From the NCBI GenBank assembly GCA_017512985.1, contig JAFWEJ010000008.1, forward strand, positions 310,001 through 374,000: a DNA stretch of 64,000 bases. Direction: 5' to 3'. Under the pieces are notes generated by a model, which saw nothing but the letters and a program-made list of their open reading frames with translations, ran no database searches and was not told the origin of the DNA. The stretch's first letter is position 1; each line of letters starts with the position of its first letter. This document shows positions 18,054-26,552 of this stretch, piece after piece. The stretch comes from Clostridia bacterium (lineage in GTDB: Bacteria; Bacillota; Clostridia; Christensenellales; Aristaeellaceae). A program made the translations under genes and the position numbers.

Positions 18054-18980
18054 ATGATCACAACCATTTGCCTGAATCCATGCTTTGACAAAACCGTCAG
18101 CGTCGACAGGCTCCAGCCGGGACAGGTGAACCGGATCAGGGAGGCCCGCGTTGACCTGGGCGGAAAAGGCATCAATGTTGCCGTCGTCGCGAAACGCCTC
18201 GGCCTTGAAGTACAGTGCCTGGGCATTATGGGAGAGAACGGCGCGGCTGAACTGACCGCCCTGATGGACCGGGAGGAGCTCAGTCACCGTTTTATGACGG
18301 TGCCGGGCCATGTCAGGACCAATATGAAGGTGTACAGCCTGGACGGGCAGGGCGTTACGGAACTGAACGAGCCAGGTACCCCGCTGAACGAAAGCAGCCT
18401 GGCTGAGTTCACCCGGATTGCGGAAGAGGAAACGGCCGGCAGCGATATGGTCGTGCTGACGGGAAGCCTGCCGCCCGGATGTCCCGAAGGGACGTACAGG
18501 GACCTGCTGAAGGCGCTGGACGGAAAAAAATGCATTCTCGATACGGAAGGGAAAGAGCTTGAGCTTGCCGCAAAGGGCGCGCATCCCTTCCTGATCAAGC
18601 CCAATCTCCGCGAAATGGAAGCGACCCTCGGCATAGAGCTGAGAACCATGCGCGCAATCCGGGACGCGGCGCTCCTGTTTGTGCGCCTCGGGGTGCAGCA
18701 TTCGGTTGTATCCATGGGCGCGATGGGCGCAATGTATATCTCCGCCGACAAAACGCTGTTCGCTCCCGCGCTGCGCGTGGAAACGAAGTCAACGGTCGGG
18801 GCGGGGGACGCGATGATCGGCGGCATGCTGCTCGGATACGAGATTGAAAAGGATATGGCAAAAGCATTCAGGTACGGCATCGCAGCCGGAGCCGCCAGCG
18901 TGATGACCGAAGGAACCCAGCTGATCGTCCGCTCCGATTTTGATGCGCTGCTGGACCAGGTCAGGATTCAGGAAGTGTAA
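18054..18980 (+). CDS. 1-phosphofructokinase-family (PfkB) sugar kinase
   Basis: A 308-aa ribokinase-fold kinase. CLNPCFDKTV near the start and LGGKGINVAVVAKRLG near 38 match the 1-phosphofructokinase/tagatose-6-phosphate kinase branch of PfkB; the catalytic GAGD motif is in STVGAGDAMIGG. It probably phosphorylates fructose-1-phosphate or a similar hexose phosphate with ATP, but no PTS or sugar-regulator gene is adjacent, so the substrate stays open. RBS GGAGGAAGCGGC precedes the ATG. First gene of a seven-gene plus-strand run ending with tlyA. Confidence 0.9.
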   Translation: MITTICLNPCFDKTVSVDRLQPGQVNRIREARVDLGGKGINVAVVAKRLGLEVQCLGIMGENGAAELTALMDREELSHRFMTVPGHVRTNMKVYSLDGQGVTELNEPGTPLNESSLAEFTRIAEEETAGSDMVVLTGSLPPGCPEGTYRDLLKALDGKKCILDTEGKELELAAKGAHPFLIKPNLREMEATLGIELRTMRAIRDAALLFVRLGVQHSVVSMGAMGAMYISADKTLFAPALRVETKSTVGAGDAMIGGMLLGYEIEKDMAKAFRYGIAAGAASVMTEGTQLIVRSDFDALLDQVRIQEV

Positions 18981-18982
18981 GC

Positions 18983-19450
18983 ATGCTGTTCCGACACAAC
19001 AGACCCGAATATTCCGACGGCGTGATCGACCTGATCCCGATGCATATCGGCGCGCCGAACAGGGAACTCGGATTCGGGCACGAACAGGTCTGGAAGATCA
19101 CGCTCCATAACGAGAGGCAGGAGATCGGGCAGATCAGCTACCGGGACGGGGAAAGCCGGTGCGTCTATTACTACGGGCATATCGGTTACCATATCGATCC
19201 GCCCTACCGGGGACGGCATTTCGCATACCGGGCCTGCAGGCTTATTGAGCGGGAAATAAGCCTTTCCGGAAAAACCTCTGTCGTGATCACCTGCGATCCC
19301 GACAATGAACCGAGCCGGAAAACCTGCGAAAAACTCGGATGCCTGTTTGAGCGGATTGCGAACGTACCGGAAGATATATACAGAAAATTTGAGATCAGTC
19401 AGCAGAAATGCCGGTACATCTGGCATCCTGCCGGAACGGACGAACAATGA
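18983..19450 (+). CDS. GNAT-family N-acetyltransferase
   Basis: A 155-aa acyl-CoA acetyltransferase fold. A beta-strand-rich N-terminal half (WKITLHNERQEIGQISYRDG) leads to the acetyl-CoA loop IDPPYRGRHFAYRACRLIER and the C-terminal CDPDNEPSRKTCEKLGC segment typical of RimJ-like GNATs, where the Asn and Cys-Gly positions recur. The substrate is unknown. The start ATG is 2 nt after the sugar-kinase stop, and its TGA overlaps the next ATG, so it is translationally coupled in the operon. Confidence 0.85.
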   Translation: MLFRHNRPEYSDGVIDLIPMHIGAPNRELGFGHEQVWKITLHNERQEIGQISYRDGESRCVYYYGHIGYHIDPPYRGRHFAYRACRLIEREISLSGKTSVVITCDPDNEPSRKTCEKLGCLFERIANVPEDIYRKFEISQQKCRYIWHPAGTDEQ

Positions 19451-20229
19451 AAGAGATTGTTAAAGGCGCGGAGATCTGTTACAGGATCGAAGGCGAAGGG
19501 AAGAGCAGGGTGTTGCTTCTTCACGGATGGGGCTGCGATATGAAAATGATGCAGCCTGTCGCCGACGCGCTGAAAAACGATCATATGACCCTGGCGGTTG
19601 ACCTGCCCGGACACGGTGAAAGCGGCAGGCCCCCGGAACCATGGGGTGTGCCCGAATACGCGGAATGCGTCCTGGAGCTGCTTGAGAAGCTGTCCTATAC
19701 GCCCTGCATGGTGGTGGCCCACAGTTTCGGATGCCGCATCGCGGCATGGATCGAAGCCGAACATCCCGGCATATTTGAAAAGATCGTTTTCACCGGCGCC
19801 GCCGGGATCCGGCCGAAGCAGACGGAAGAAGGCAGGAAACGCAGCGAAAAATACAAAAAGCTCAAAGGATACTGCGAAACGGCGAAAAAGATCCCGCTGA
19901 TCGGGAAGGCCGCAGAAGGCTGGGAAGAAAAACTGCGGCAGAAATACGGCAGCCGCGATTACAACGCGCTGGATGAAGAAATGCGCAGGACCTTTGTCCG
20001 CGTCATAAACCTGGACCTGACGGATCTTTACGACCGGTTCCGCGCGCCCACGCTGCTGATCTGGGGCGACGCGGATACGGAAACGCCGCTCTGGATGGCG
20101 AAGGAAATGGAGAAAAGGATTCCGGACGCGGGCCTGGTGATTCTGGAGGGCGGCACCCACTTTGCCTACCTGGAGCAGGCGGCCCGTTTCAATACGATCG
20201 TAAGGCATTTTCTGAAGGAGGAGGCATAA
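19447..20229 (+). CDS. Alpha/beta hydrolase
   Basis: A 260-aa alpha/beta-hydrolase. It has the oxyanion HGWG motif in LLLHGWGCD near 20, the nucleophile elbow VAHSFGCRIAA (Ser about 96), an acid in IWGDADTETPL, and the catalytic His in EGGTHFAYLEQ: a complete triad. A lid region of about 60 residues is Lys/Glu-rich. ATG 19447 overlaps the GNAT stop (ATGA); an in-frame ATG at 19408 lies inside the preceding gene. The next gene begins 1 nt after its stop. Substrate not assignable; the location beside MurF-like and Ddl genes suggests envelope metabolism, weakly. Confidence 0.9.
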   Translation: MKEIVKGAEICYRIEGEGKSRVLLLHGWGCDMKMMQPVADALKNDHMTLAVDLPGHGESGRPPEPWGVPEYAECVLELLEKLSYTPCMVVAHSFGCRIAAWIEAEHPGIFEKIVFTGAAGIRPKQTEEGRKRSEKYKKLKGYCETAKKIPLIGKAAEGWEEKLRQKYGSRDYNALDEEMRRTFVRVINLDLTDLYDRFRAPTLLIWGDADTETPLWMAKEMEKRIPDAGLVILEGGTHFAYLEQAARFNTIVRHFLKEEA

Positions 20230-20230
20230 T

Positions 20231-21829
20231 ATGATCCTGTCCATCCTTCACAGCCTCGCGGCCGCCGCCGGATGCCTGCTTGCAGCAAGGATCCTGCTGC
20301 ATTATTTCCAGCTGGAAAGCTATCAGTTTCCCGGCTATTTCAGGACGCTGAAACGGAATCTGTTCAAATCGCTGCTGCCCGGCGTCTGCATGGCAGCCCT
20401 GACGGCCGTTTCCCTGTTTGTCCTTCGCCGGCTCACCGGAAACGCCTGGCTGCGCCTGGCCGCCGCCGCGGCCGTGCTGGCAGGGGGCGGTTACCTTACC
20501 GGAAAAAACTGCTCTGAAAAACACGCGAAAAAAGCGTTTGTCCTTACCGCCCGCGTGAAGCGGCTGTATGCCGTTTCCGCCATCGTTATGACGCTGGTTC
20601 TCCGCCTTGCCGTATTCGCGGCGGGTGAGAACGGGACCGCCGCCGACCTGGCCGTGATCCTGTTTCCGCTGTTCTTGCCGGCCTGGGTTGCCCTGTGCGG
20701 GCTTCTTGCCTGGCCTGTGGAAAAGGCGATCAGCGAAATGTATTTCCGCGACGCCCAGAGGATTCTCCGGGAGCGAAGCGACCTGATCCGCATCGGTATC
20801 ACGGGAAGCTGGGGAAAGACCAGCGTGAAGTTTATCCTCGGCACGATCCTGGAGGAGAAATACCACACGCTGGTCACGCCGGCCAGCTTCAATACGCCCA
20901 TGGGGGTCACCAAAGTGATCCGTTCCAGGCTGGAGCCTGCCCACCGCTTCTTTGTGGCGGAGATGGGAGCCCGGCATGTGGGCGATATTAAGGAAATGTG
21001 CCGCCTGGTCCATCCGCGGCTCGGCATCCTGACCTCCGTCGGCCCGCAGCACCTGGACACTTTCAAAACGGTGGAACGGGTTGCGAAAACCAAATACGAG
21101 CTGATTAACGCGCTGCCGGAGGAAGGAGAGGCTTTCTTTGCCGACGATCACGGAATCTGCGCGGAGCTGTATGAGAAAACACGGATCAGGAAACACCTGA
21201 CCGGACTGGATCCGGAAAGGGATGAAATATGGGCGGAAGACATCCGCTATTCACCGGAAGGCAGTTCGTTCATCCTCTGTACCGGTGAAAAAAGGGTTCC
21301 CTGTGATACGCAGCTGCTGGGTGAACTGAACATCCGGAATATCCTTCTGTGCGCTTCCGTCGCGCTTTCAGTCGGCCTGAGCGCGGAACAGATTGCACGG
21401 GGGATTTCAAAGATTGCCCCGGTTGAGCACCGGCTTCAGCTGATTCGCCATCCGGGCGGGCCCAACGTGATTGACGACGCGTTCAACAGCAATATCCGCG
21501 GCGCGCAGCAGGCGTTCCAGGTACTGAAGCAGTTTCCGGGAAAACGGATGGTCATCACGCCCGGAATGGTGGAGCTGGGAGACCGGGAATATGAGATGAA
21601 CCGGGAATTCGGCGCGGCGATGGCAGGATGCTGCGATATCGCCGTTCTGGTCGGCAGGAAACGCAGCGAAGCGATCGCGCAGGGACTGAAGGAAAAGGGT
21701 TTTCCGGAAGAATCCATCCGCGTGACGGGTTCCCTTGAGGAAGCGGCCGGCGTGATGCGCGAGCTGGCCGGGGCCGGGGATACAGTGCTTTTTGAAAACG
21801 ACCTGCCGGATCACTATACAGAATCGTAA
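20231..21829 (+). CDS. Membrane-anchored Mur ligase (MurF-like)
   Basis: Predicted UDP-MurNAc-tripeptide:D-Ala-D-Ala ligase family member, 532 aa. Residues 1-165 contain about four hydrophobic helices, unlike soluble MurF, which instead has an N-terminal UDP-substrate domain. The ligase core follows: P-loop GITGSWGKTSVKFI near 195-208, TPASFNTPMGV, the metal/Glu segment FVAEMGARHVGDI, TSVGPQHLDTF, and EHRLQLIR...VIDDAFNSN, which is MurF-typical. It directly precedes ddl, which makes its D-Ala-D-Ala substrate. Either the cell's MurF with membrane anchoring or a specialised Mur ligase; another murF elsewhere would decide. Confidence 0.85.
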   Translation: MILSILHSLAAAAGCLLAARILLHYFQLESYQFPGYFRTLKRNLFKSLLPGVCMAALTAVSLFVLRRLTGNAWLRLAAAAAVLAGGGYLTGKNCSEKHAKKAFVLTARVKRLYAVSAIVMTLVLRLAVFAAGENGTAADLAVILFPLFLPAWVALCGLLAWPVEKAISEMYFRDAQRILRERSDLIRIGITGSWGKTSVKFILGTILEEKYHTLVTPASFNTPMGVTKVIRSRLEPAHRFFVAEMGARHVGDIKEMCRLVHPRLGILTSVGPQHLDTFKTVERVAKTKYELINALPEEGEAFFADDHGICAELYEKTRIRKHLTGLDPERDEIWAEDIRYSPEGSSFILCTGEKRVPCDTQLLGELNIRNILLCASVALSVGLSAEQIARGISKIAPVEHRLQLIRHPGGPNVIDDAFNSNIRGAQQAFQVLKQFPGKRMVITPGMVELGDREYEMNREFGAAMAGCCDIAVLVGRKRSEAIAQGLKEKGFPEESIRVTGSLEEAAGVMRELAGAGDTVLFENDLPDHYTES

Positions 21830-21843
21830 CGGGGGATATGCGT

Positions 21844-23058
21844 ATGAAAAAACAGATCGGCGTGATTTTCGGGAGCAGAAGCTGCGAAAGGGAAGTCGCG
21901 ATCATCAGCGCTGTACAGCTGATGCGGCACGCTGACAGTGATAAATACGACGTGATTCCGGTGTATATCGACGAAAACGGCAGCTGGTATACGGGTGAAA
22001 AGCTGAAGGACATCAACGCGTACAGGCCGTTCAGGGCGGAGCAGGGCGGCATCACAAAGGTGTTTCCGGATCTTACCGCAGGGTCCGGCGCGCTGCTGAA
22101 GGTCAGCAAGGGAACAGGCCTGTTCAGCCGGGAGAAGGTTGAGATCGTTGCCCGGATCGACGCGTATATCATTGTGATGCACGGACTGAACGGCGAGGAC
22201 GGAACGCTCCAGGGACTGATGGAACTGGCGAAGGTGCCCTATACGTCCACCGGGGTGGCGGGGAGCGCCATCGGCATGGACAAGATCATGATGAAACAAT
22301 TCTTCCGCGGCGCGGGGCTGCCTGTCCTTCCGGGACTCTGGTTTTCCAGGTCCGCTTTTGAGCGGGACAGGGACGCCGTCCTGAAGCAGGTGGAAAAGGA
22401 ACTGGGTTTTCCGGTGTTTGTCAAACCGGCGAATCTCGGATCCAGCATCGGCGTCAGCCGCGCGGACGATTCCGCGTCGCTTGCGGACAGCCTGGAGCTT
22501 GCCTTTGAATACGACCGGCGCGTGCTGGTTGAACAGGGCCTGGACAAGCCGATCGAGCTGAACTGCAGCGTGCTGGGATACGACGATGAAACCGAAGCGT
22601 CCCCGATTGAAATGCCCCTGGGAAACGGCGAATTACTCGACTTCAGCGACAAATACCTCGCTTCAGGCGGAAGCAAGGGGATGGCCAGCCTGCACCGGGT
22701 CCTGCCTGCGCCGATTGAGGACAGCCTCCGGGACGAAATACAGAAAATGAGCTGTGAGATCTTCCGGATGCTGGACTGCAAGGGAGTTGTCCGGATCGAT
22801 TATATGTTCGACCGGAAAACAGAAAAGATCTATATCACAGAGATCAATACCATTCCGGGAAGCCTCGCGTTTTATCTCTGGGAGAACGCAGGATTATCCT
22901 ACAGCAGGCTGATTGACCGGATGGTCGGATATGCCGAAAAGGCTTTTGAGGACAAAAACAGCGCAAATTTCGCCTATACGAGCGATATCCTGAAAGGCGT
23001 TTCCTTCGGGACAAAGGGAACCAAAGGCGCGAAAGGCAGCAAGGGAGCCAAATACTGA
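21844..23058 (+). CDS. ddl: D-alanine--D-alanine ligase
   Basis: Makes D-Ala-D-Ala for peptidoglycan. The 404-aa ATP-grasp enzyme has GSRSCEREVAIISAVQLM near the start, HGLNGEDGTLQGLMEL, VFVKPANLGSSIGVS, and RIDYMFD...ITEINTIPGS. It is longer than the usual 340-380 aa, partly from a C-terminal tail of five Gly-X-Lys triplets ending the protein (GTKGTKGAKGSKGAKY). I prefer ATG 21844 (8 nt from GGGGG) over ATG 21838, which is only 2 nt from it. Follows the MurF-like gene by 14 nt. Confidence 0.95.
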   Translation: MKKQIGVIFGSRSCEREVAIISAVQLMRHADSDKYDVIPVYIDENGSWYTGEKLKDINAYRPFRAEQGGITKVFPDLTAGSGALLKVSKGTGLFSREKVEIVARIDAYIIVMHGLNGEDGTLQGLMELAKVPYTSTGVAGSAIGMDKIMMKQFFRGAGLPVLPGLWFSRSAFERDRDAVLKQVEKELGFPVFVKPANLGSSIGVSRADDSASLADSLELAFEYDRRVLVEQGLDKPIELNCSVLGYDDETEASPIEMPLGNGELLDFSDKYLASGGSKGMASLHRVLPAPIEDSLRDEIQKMSCEIFRMLDCKGVVRIDYMFDRKTEKIYITEINTIPGSLAFYLWENAGLSYSRLIDRMVGYAEKAFEDKNSANFAYTSDILKGVSFGTKGTKGAKGSKGAKY

Positions 23059-23088
23059 GAACAAAACCGCGAAAGGTCCGTTACAGTG

Positions 23089-24966
23089 ATGCTTGAATCG
23101 ATCCATTCCCCGCGGGACCTGGACAAACTGAGCTATGAACAGCTTGAAAGCCTGGCAGGGGAGATCCGCAACGAACTGATCACCACCGTTTCAGCGAACG
23201 GCGGCCATCTTGCGTCCAACCTGGGCATTGTGGAACTCACGCTGGCGCTGCACCGCGTGTTTCATATGCCCGAAGACAGGATTGTTTTTGACGTCGGCCA
23301 CCAGAGCTATGTGCACAAGATGGTCACCGGACGGTACGACCGGTTTTCCACCCTCCGTTCCTACGGGGGTATCTCCGGATTTCCGAAACGGTGCGAAAGC
23401 GAATACGACTGTTTTGAGACCGGGCACGCCAGCACAGCTATCTCCGCCGCCCTCGGCATGGCCCGGGCCCGGGATTACCGGAAAGAACAGTATGAAGTGA
23501 TCGCTGTCGTCGGAGACGGAGCGCTGACAGGCGGCATGTGCTATGAGGCGCTGAACGACGCGGGGAACAGCGGGACGAAGATGATCGTTATCCTGAACGA
23601 CAATGAAATGAGCATTGCCCCGAACGTCGGCGCCCTGTCAAACTATCTTACGAATCTACGGATCAGCGCGGGTTGGCAGAGCGCCAAGCGGAAAGTCAGG
23701 CACCTGAACAGCATTCCCGTGATCGGCAGGCCGCTGTACAGGATGATTCACGGCGCCAAGAAGCTGATCAGGACAGTGCTTTTACGGTACAGCGAACTCG
23801 GATTCTTTGAAGCGCTCGGATTTTCCTACTTCGGGCCGATCAGCGGGCACGACCTGGCCGGCATGGAAAACGCTTTCCGGCAGGCGCAGATGTATAAAGG
23901 ACCCTGCGTGATCCATGTGCTGACAAAAAAAGGATACGGATACGACAAGGCGGAAGAACGGCCGGAAGCCTTCCACGGCACTCCGCCCTTCTATATTGAA
24001 ACCGGAAACCGCGTCGACAAGCCTGACAGGCCGTCCCTGGGCCACGTCATGGCCGATACGCTGGCCGACATGACGGAAAAGGATCCGCGGATCGTAGCCA
24101 TTACAGCCGCCATGAAACTCGGCACCGGGCTGGATCATTTCGCGGAAAAGTTCCCGGACAGGCTCATTGACGTAGGCATAGCGGAAGAGCACGCAGCCAC
24201 CATGGCAGCCGGCCTTGCCGCGGGCGGCATGAGGCCGTATGTCGCTGTATACGCCAGCTTCTTCCAGCGCTGTTACGACCAGATGCTGCACGACGTCTGC
24301 ATGCAGCAGCTCCCGGTGACATTCCTGCTGGACAGGAGCGGAATCGGCGGCGAAGACGGACAAACCCATCACGGACTGTTTGACCTTTCAATGACCATAC
24401 CGGTTCCTGGACTGACGGTTCTGGCTCCCTGCTCATCGGAGGAACTCGTGTCCATGCTCAGATGGACAGCCGGACAGGACGGCCCGTGCGTCATCAGATA
24501 TCCGAAATCCCTGGGCACTTTTGAAACAGACCTGCCGTACCTGCCTTTTACAGTGGGCACCTGGCACGCGCTGAACGAAATGTCCGGCGTAATCCTGCTG
24601 GCGACAGGTTCCATGACGGCAAGGGCGGTCCGGGCAAGGGACATCCTCGGGAAACAGGGCATTGCCGCTGCGGTCGTCAATTGCTCCACCGTCAAGCCGC
24701 TTGACGAACAGTTCCTTGCCTCCGTTCCTGAGACAGCAAAGGTATTTACGCTGGAAGAACATATGCTGAACGGCGGATTCGGCGCATATGTGTCGCAGAC
24801 CTGCCTCAGCCGCGGATGGACAGTGCCTGTCCGCTGCTTCGGGGTGGAAGATACATTCATACAGCACGGCGACCATGAGCATCTGATGCAGGACGCCGGC
24901 CTCAGCGCGGAACAGATTGCGGAAAAAATCGCCGCCGACGTGAAGGGAGAAGGAACGCTTGGCTGA
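23089..24966 (+). CDS. dxs: 1-deoxy-D-xylulose-5-phosphate synthase
   Basis: First step of the MEP isoprenoid pathway, condensing pyruvate with glyceraldehyde-3-phosphate; it supplies the undecaprenyl carrier and MiaA's donor. The 625-aa TPP enzyme has GGHLASNLGIVELTLALH, VGHQSYVHKM, the TPP motif GDGALTGGMCYEALND through NDNEMSIAPNVG, and the late DVGIAEEHAATMAAGLAAGG with the catalytic Glu. GTG 23086 immediately before the ATG is an alternative start. It overlaps tlyA by 8 nt. IspD/IspF, a later step in the pathway, are encoded at 42.7-43.9 kb. Confidence 0.97.
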   Translation: MLESIHSPRDLDKLSYEQLESLAGEIRNELITTVSANGGHLASNLGIVELTLALHRVFHMPEDRIVFDVGHQSYVHKMVTGRYDRFSTLRSYGGISGFPKRCESEYDCFETGHASTAISAALGMARARDYRKEQYEVIAVVGDGALTGGMCYEALNDAGNSGTKMIVILNDNEMSIAPNVGALSNYLTNLRISAGWQSAKRKVRHLNSIPVIGRPLYRMIHGAKKLIRTVLLRYSELGFFEALGFSYFGPISGHDLAGMENAFRQAQMYKGPCVIHVLTKKGYGYDKAEERPEAFHGTPPFYIETGNRVDKPDRPSLGHVMADTLADMTEKDPRIVAITAAMKLGTGLDHFAEKFPDRLIDVGIAEEHAATMAAGLAAGGMRPYVAVYASFFQRCYDQMLHDVCMQQLPVTFLLDRSGIGGEDGQTHHGLFDLSMTIPVPGLTVLAPCSSEELVSMLRWTAGQDGPCVIRYPKSLGTFETDLPYLPFTVGTWHALNEMSGVILLATGSMTARAVRARDILGKQGIAAAVVNCSTVKPLDEQFLASVPETAKVFTLEEHMLNGGFGAYVSQTCLSRGWTVPVRCFGVEDTFIQHGDHEHLMQDAGLSAEQIAEKIAADVKGEGTLG

Positions 24967-25771
24967 AAAAATGAGGGCGGATGTCGCGCTTGTCCGGCAG
25001 CAGCTGTGTGAAAGCAGGGAACGGGCCCAGGCCGCTATCATGGAAGGCCGGGTTTTTCTTGCTGAAAAGCGGATCAATAAAGCCTCGGAAATGATCGGTG
25101 ACGGAGAGATCCTGACGCTGAAGACTGCCGAAAGCGAATATGTCAGCCGCGGAGCGCTCAAACTGGAGAAAGCGATCCGGGTTTTCAACGCGGATCTTGC
25201 CGGAAAAGTCGTCATGGATATCGGATCCAGCACAGGCGGTTTTACGGATGTATGCCTGCGCAGCGGCGCTTCCCGGGTTTATTCAATCGATGTCGGTTAC
25301 GGACAGCTGGATTGGAAGCTGAGAAACGATCCGCGCGTAACGGTGATGGAGAGGACAAACGCACGATACCTGGAACAGGATATGTTTCCGGAAAGGCCTT
25401 CCGTCACCGTTATGGACGTCAGCTTTATTTCCATCCGGCTGATCCTTCCGGTTGCCGCCGGCATTATGGGAGACAGCGGCGTCTTTTATACGCTGATCAA
25501 ACCGCAGTTTGAAGCAGGCAGGGAGCATGTTGGCAAGAACGGCGTCGTACGCGACAGGGCAACGCATTGTAATGTACTCAACGGGATTATCCGGTTTACG
25601 GAGCAGATGGGATGGAACACCGTCGCGATGGATTATTCCCCGATCACAGGGCCGAAGGGCAATATCGAATTTCTCGCGGAGATCCGGAAGCAGGACGGAA
25701 CAACGGCTGCTTTTACGGAGGAAAAAGTAAATGCGCTTGTGTCGCAAGCGCATGAGATGATGCTGAAATAA
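24959..25771 (+). CDS. tlyA: TlyA-family rRNA 2'-O-methyltransferase/hemolysin
   Basis: A 270-aa protein with an N-terminal S4 RNA-binding domain (VRQQLCESRERAQAAIMEG) and an FtsJ-type methyltransferase: SAM motif VMDIGSSTGGFTDVCL, then DVGYGQLDWKLRNDPRV and VMDVSFISIRLILP, all typical of TlyA. TlyA methylates 16S and 23S rRNA riboses in mycobacteria; the same family in Bacillus is YqxC. The start is a TTG at 24959 after GGAGAAGGAACGC, overlapping dxs; ATG 24971 is possible. Its TAA abuts the stop of convergent rluA with no gap. Confidence 0.93.
   Translation: MAEKMRADVALVRQQLCESRERAQAAIMEGRVFLAEKRINKASEMIGDGEILTLKTAESEYVSRGALKLEKAIRVFNADLAGKVVMDIGSSTGGFTDVCLRSGASRVYSIDVGYGQLDWKLRNDPRVTVMERTNARYLEQDMFPERPSVTVMDVSFISIRLILPVAAGIMGDSGVFYTLIKPQFEAGREHVGKNGVVRDRATHCNVLNGIIRFTEQMGWNTVAMDYSPITGPKGNIEFLAEIRKQDGTTAAFTEEKVNALVSQAHEMMLK
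25719..25753 (-). terminator. Terminator of rluA, inside the tlyA coding end
   Basis: Perfect 9-bp stem ATGCGCTTG (25731-25739) / CAAGCGCAT (25745-25753) with a 5-nt loop. Read on the minus strand it is followed by TTACTTTTT. It lies about 20 nt past the rluA stop, within the last codons of tlyA. Confidence 0.6.
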
Positions 25772-26422
25772 TTATTTCCGGGAAGAAAACAGATTCCATG
25801 GAAAAACGGATGGCGGCGCAGAACGGACGCAGACTGCGCCGCTTTTTCCGTCCGGATGCGGGAAACCGATCTCTGAAGACCAGAGCGCGACCGTGTCCGC
25901 AGGGACCCGGGATCCGTATTTCCTGTCACCGACAAGCGGAAACTTCCTGGACGCGAACTGAACGCGGATCTGATGGGTTCTGCCGGTATGCAGCCTGACG
26001 CGGACCAGGGAAAGCGTCTGTCCGCCGTACTGAACAGAGGAAAGGATTTCCCATTCGCATCGGGCTTCCTTTACTCCCTTTCTCGGGCTTTTCACGACAT
26101 ATGTCTTATTGCGGGTCCTGTCGTGCCAGAGAAGATCCTCCCAGATCCCGAAGGATTCCGCGGGAAGACCGGATACGACGGCCAGGTATTCCTTGTTGAC
26201 TTCACTGTTCAGGAACAGACGCTGGAGCGCCGCGCAGCATTGGGATGAAAGGGCAAAGACGACAACGCCCCCCGTACCCTGATCCAGGCGGTGGACGGGC
26301 CATACCTTCAGTCCGGCCTGTTCACTGAGCAGTTCCGGAAGGCCCGGCGATTCGGAAGATACGCCGACAGGTTTTTCACAGACGATCAGGGAAGAATCCC
26401 GGTGCAGAATCATGACGCTCAC
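25772..26422 (-). CDS. RluA-family RNA pseudouridine synthase
   Basis: A 216-aa pseudouridine synthase. The catalytic-Asp motif HRLDQGTGGVVVFA is near 46-59; further family segments are VNKEYLAVVSG, LHTGRTHQIRVQFA and PLVGDRKYG. There is no S4 domain, so it resembles the short RluA/TruC-like members. Target uridines unknown. I start at GTG 26422, 8 nt from GGGG; TTG 26428 and ATG 26413 are alternatives. It stands inverted inside the otherwise standard dxs-tlyA-nadK-argR-recN series, sharing a zero-gap tail junction with tlyA. Confidence 0.9.
   Translation of the reverse strand: MSVMILHRDSSLIVCEKPVGVSSESPGLPELLSEQAGLKVWPVHRLDQGTGGVVVFALSSQCCAALQRLFLNSEVNKEYLAVVSGLPAESFGIWEDLLWHDRTRNKTYVVKSPRKGVKEARCEWEILSSVQYGGQTLSLVRVRLHTGRTHQIRVQFASRKFPLVGDRKYGSRVPADTVALWSSEIGFPHPDGKSGAVCVRSAPPSVFPWNLFSSRK
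25813..25847 (+). terminator. Terminator of the tlyA operon, inside the rluA coding end
   Basis: Perfect 9-bp stem GCGGCGCAG (25813-25821) / CTGCGCCGC (25834-25842), 12-nt loop, then TTTTT. It lies about 40 nt past the tlyA stop, within the C-terminal codons of the opposite rluA. Confidence 0.7.
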
Positions 26423-26493
26423 GGACAAAACCCCTTTTCCTGTGAATACCGGCGGTATAAATATCCATTATCAATGAAAAACAACCCTCCGGC

Positions 26494-26522
26494 TTGAGTA
26501 AATATACACATTGTGGTACTAT
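26494..26522 (+). promoter_or_regulatory. Promoter of nadK-argR-recN
   Basis: TTGAGT (26494-26499), 17-bp spacer, TACTAT (26517-26522), with the nadK ATG 30 nt downstream. Divergent from rluA, whose upstream region also has a TTGTTT/TTTATA pair on the minus strand. No convincing ARG box was seen here. Confidence 0.6.
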
Positions 26523-26552
26523 TCTGTCAAACAGCTGAAAGGGAAGAAACGT

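Noticed and set aside
17900-18226. A 109-codon N-terminal extension of the GlpA-like gene
   Set aside because: It would cross the gene's own promoter and the divergent PfkB start region, and the FAD motif already sits at the N-terminus when starting from 17899 with a good RBS.
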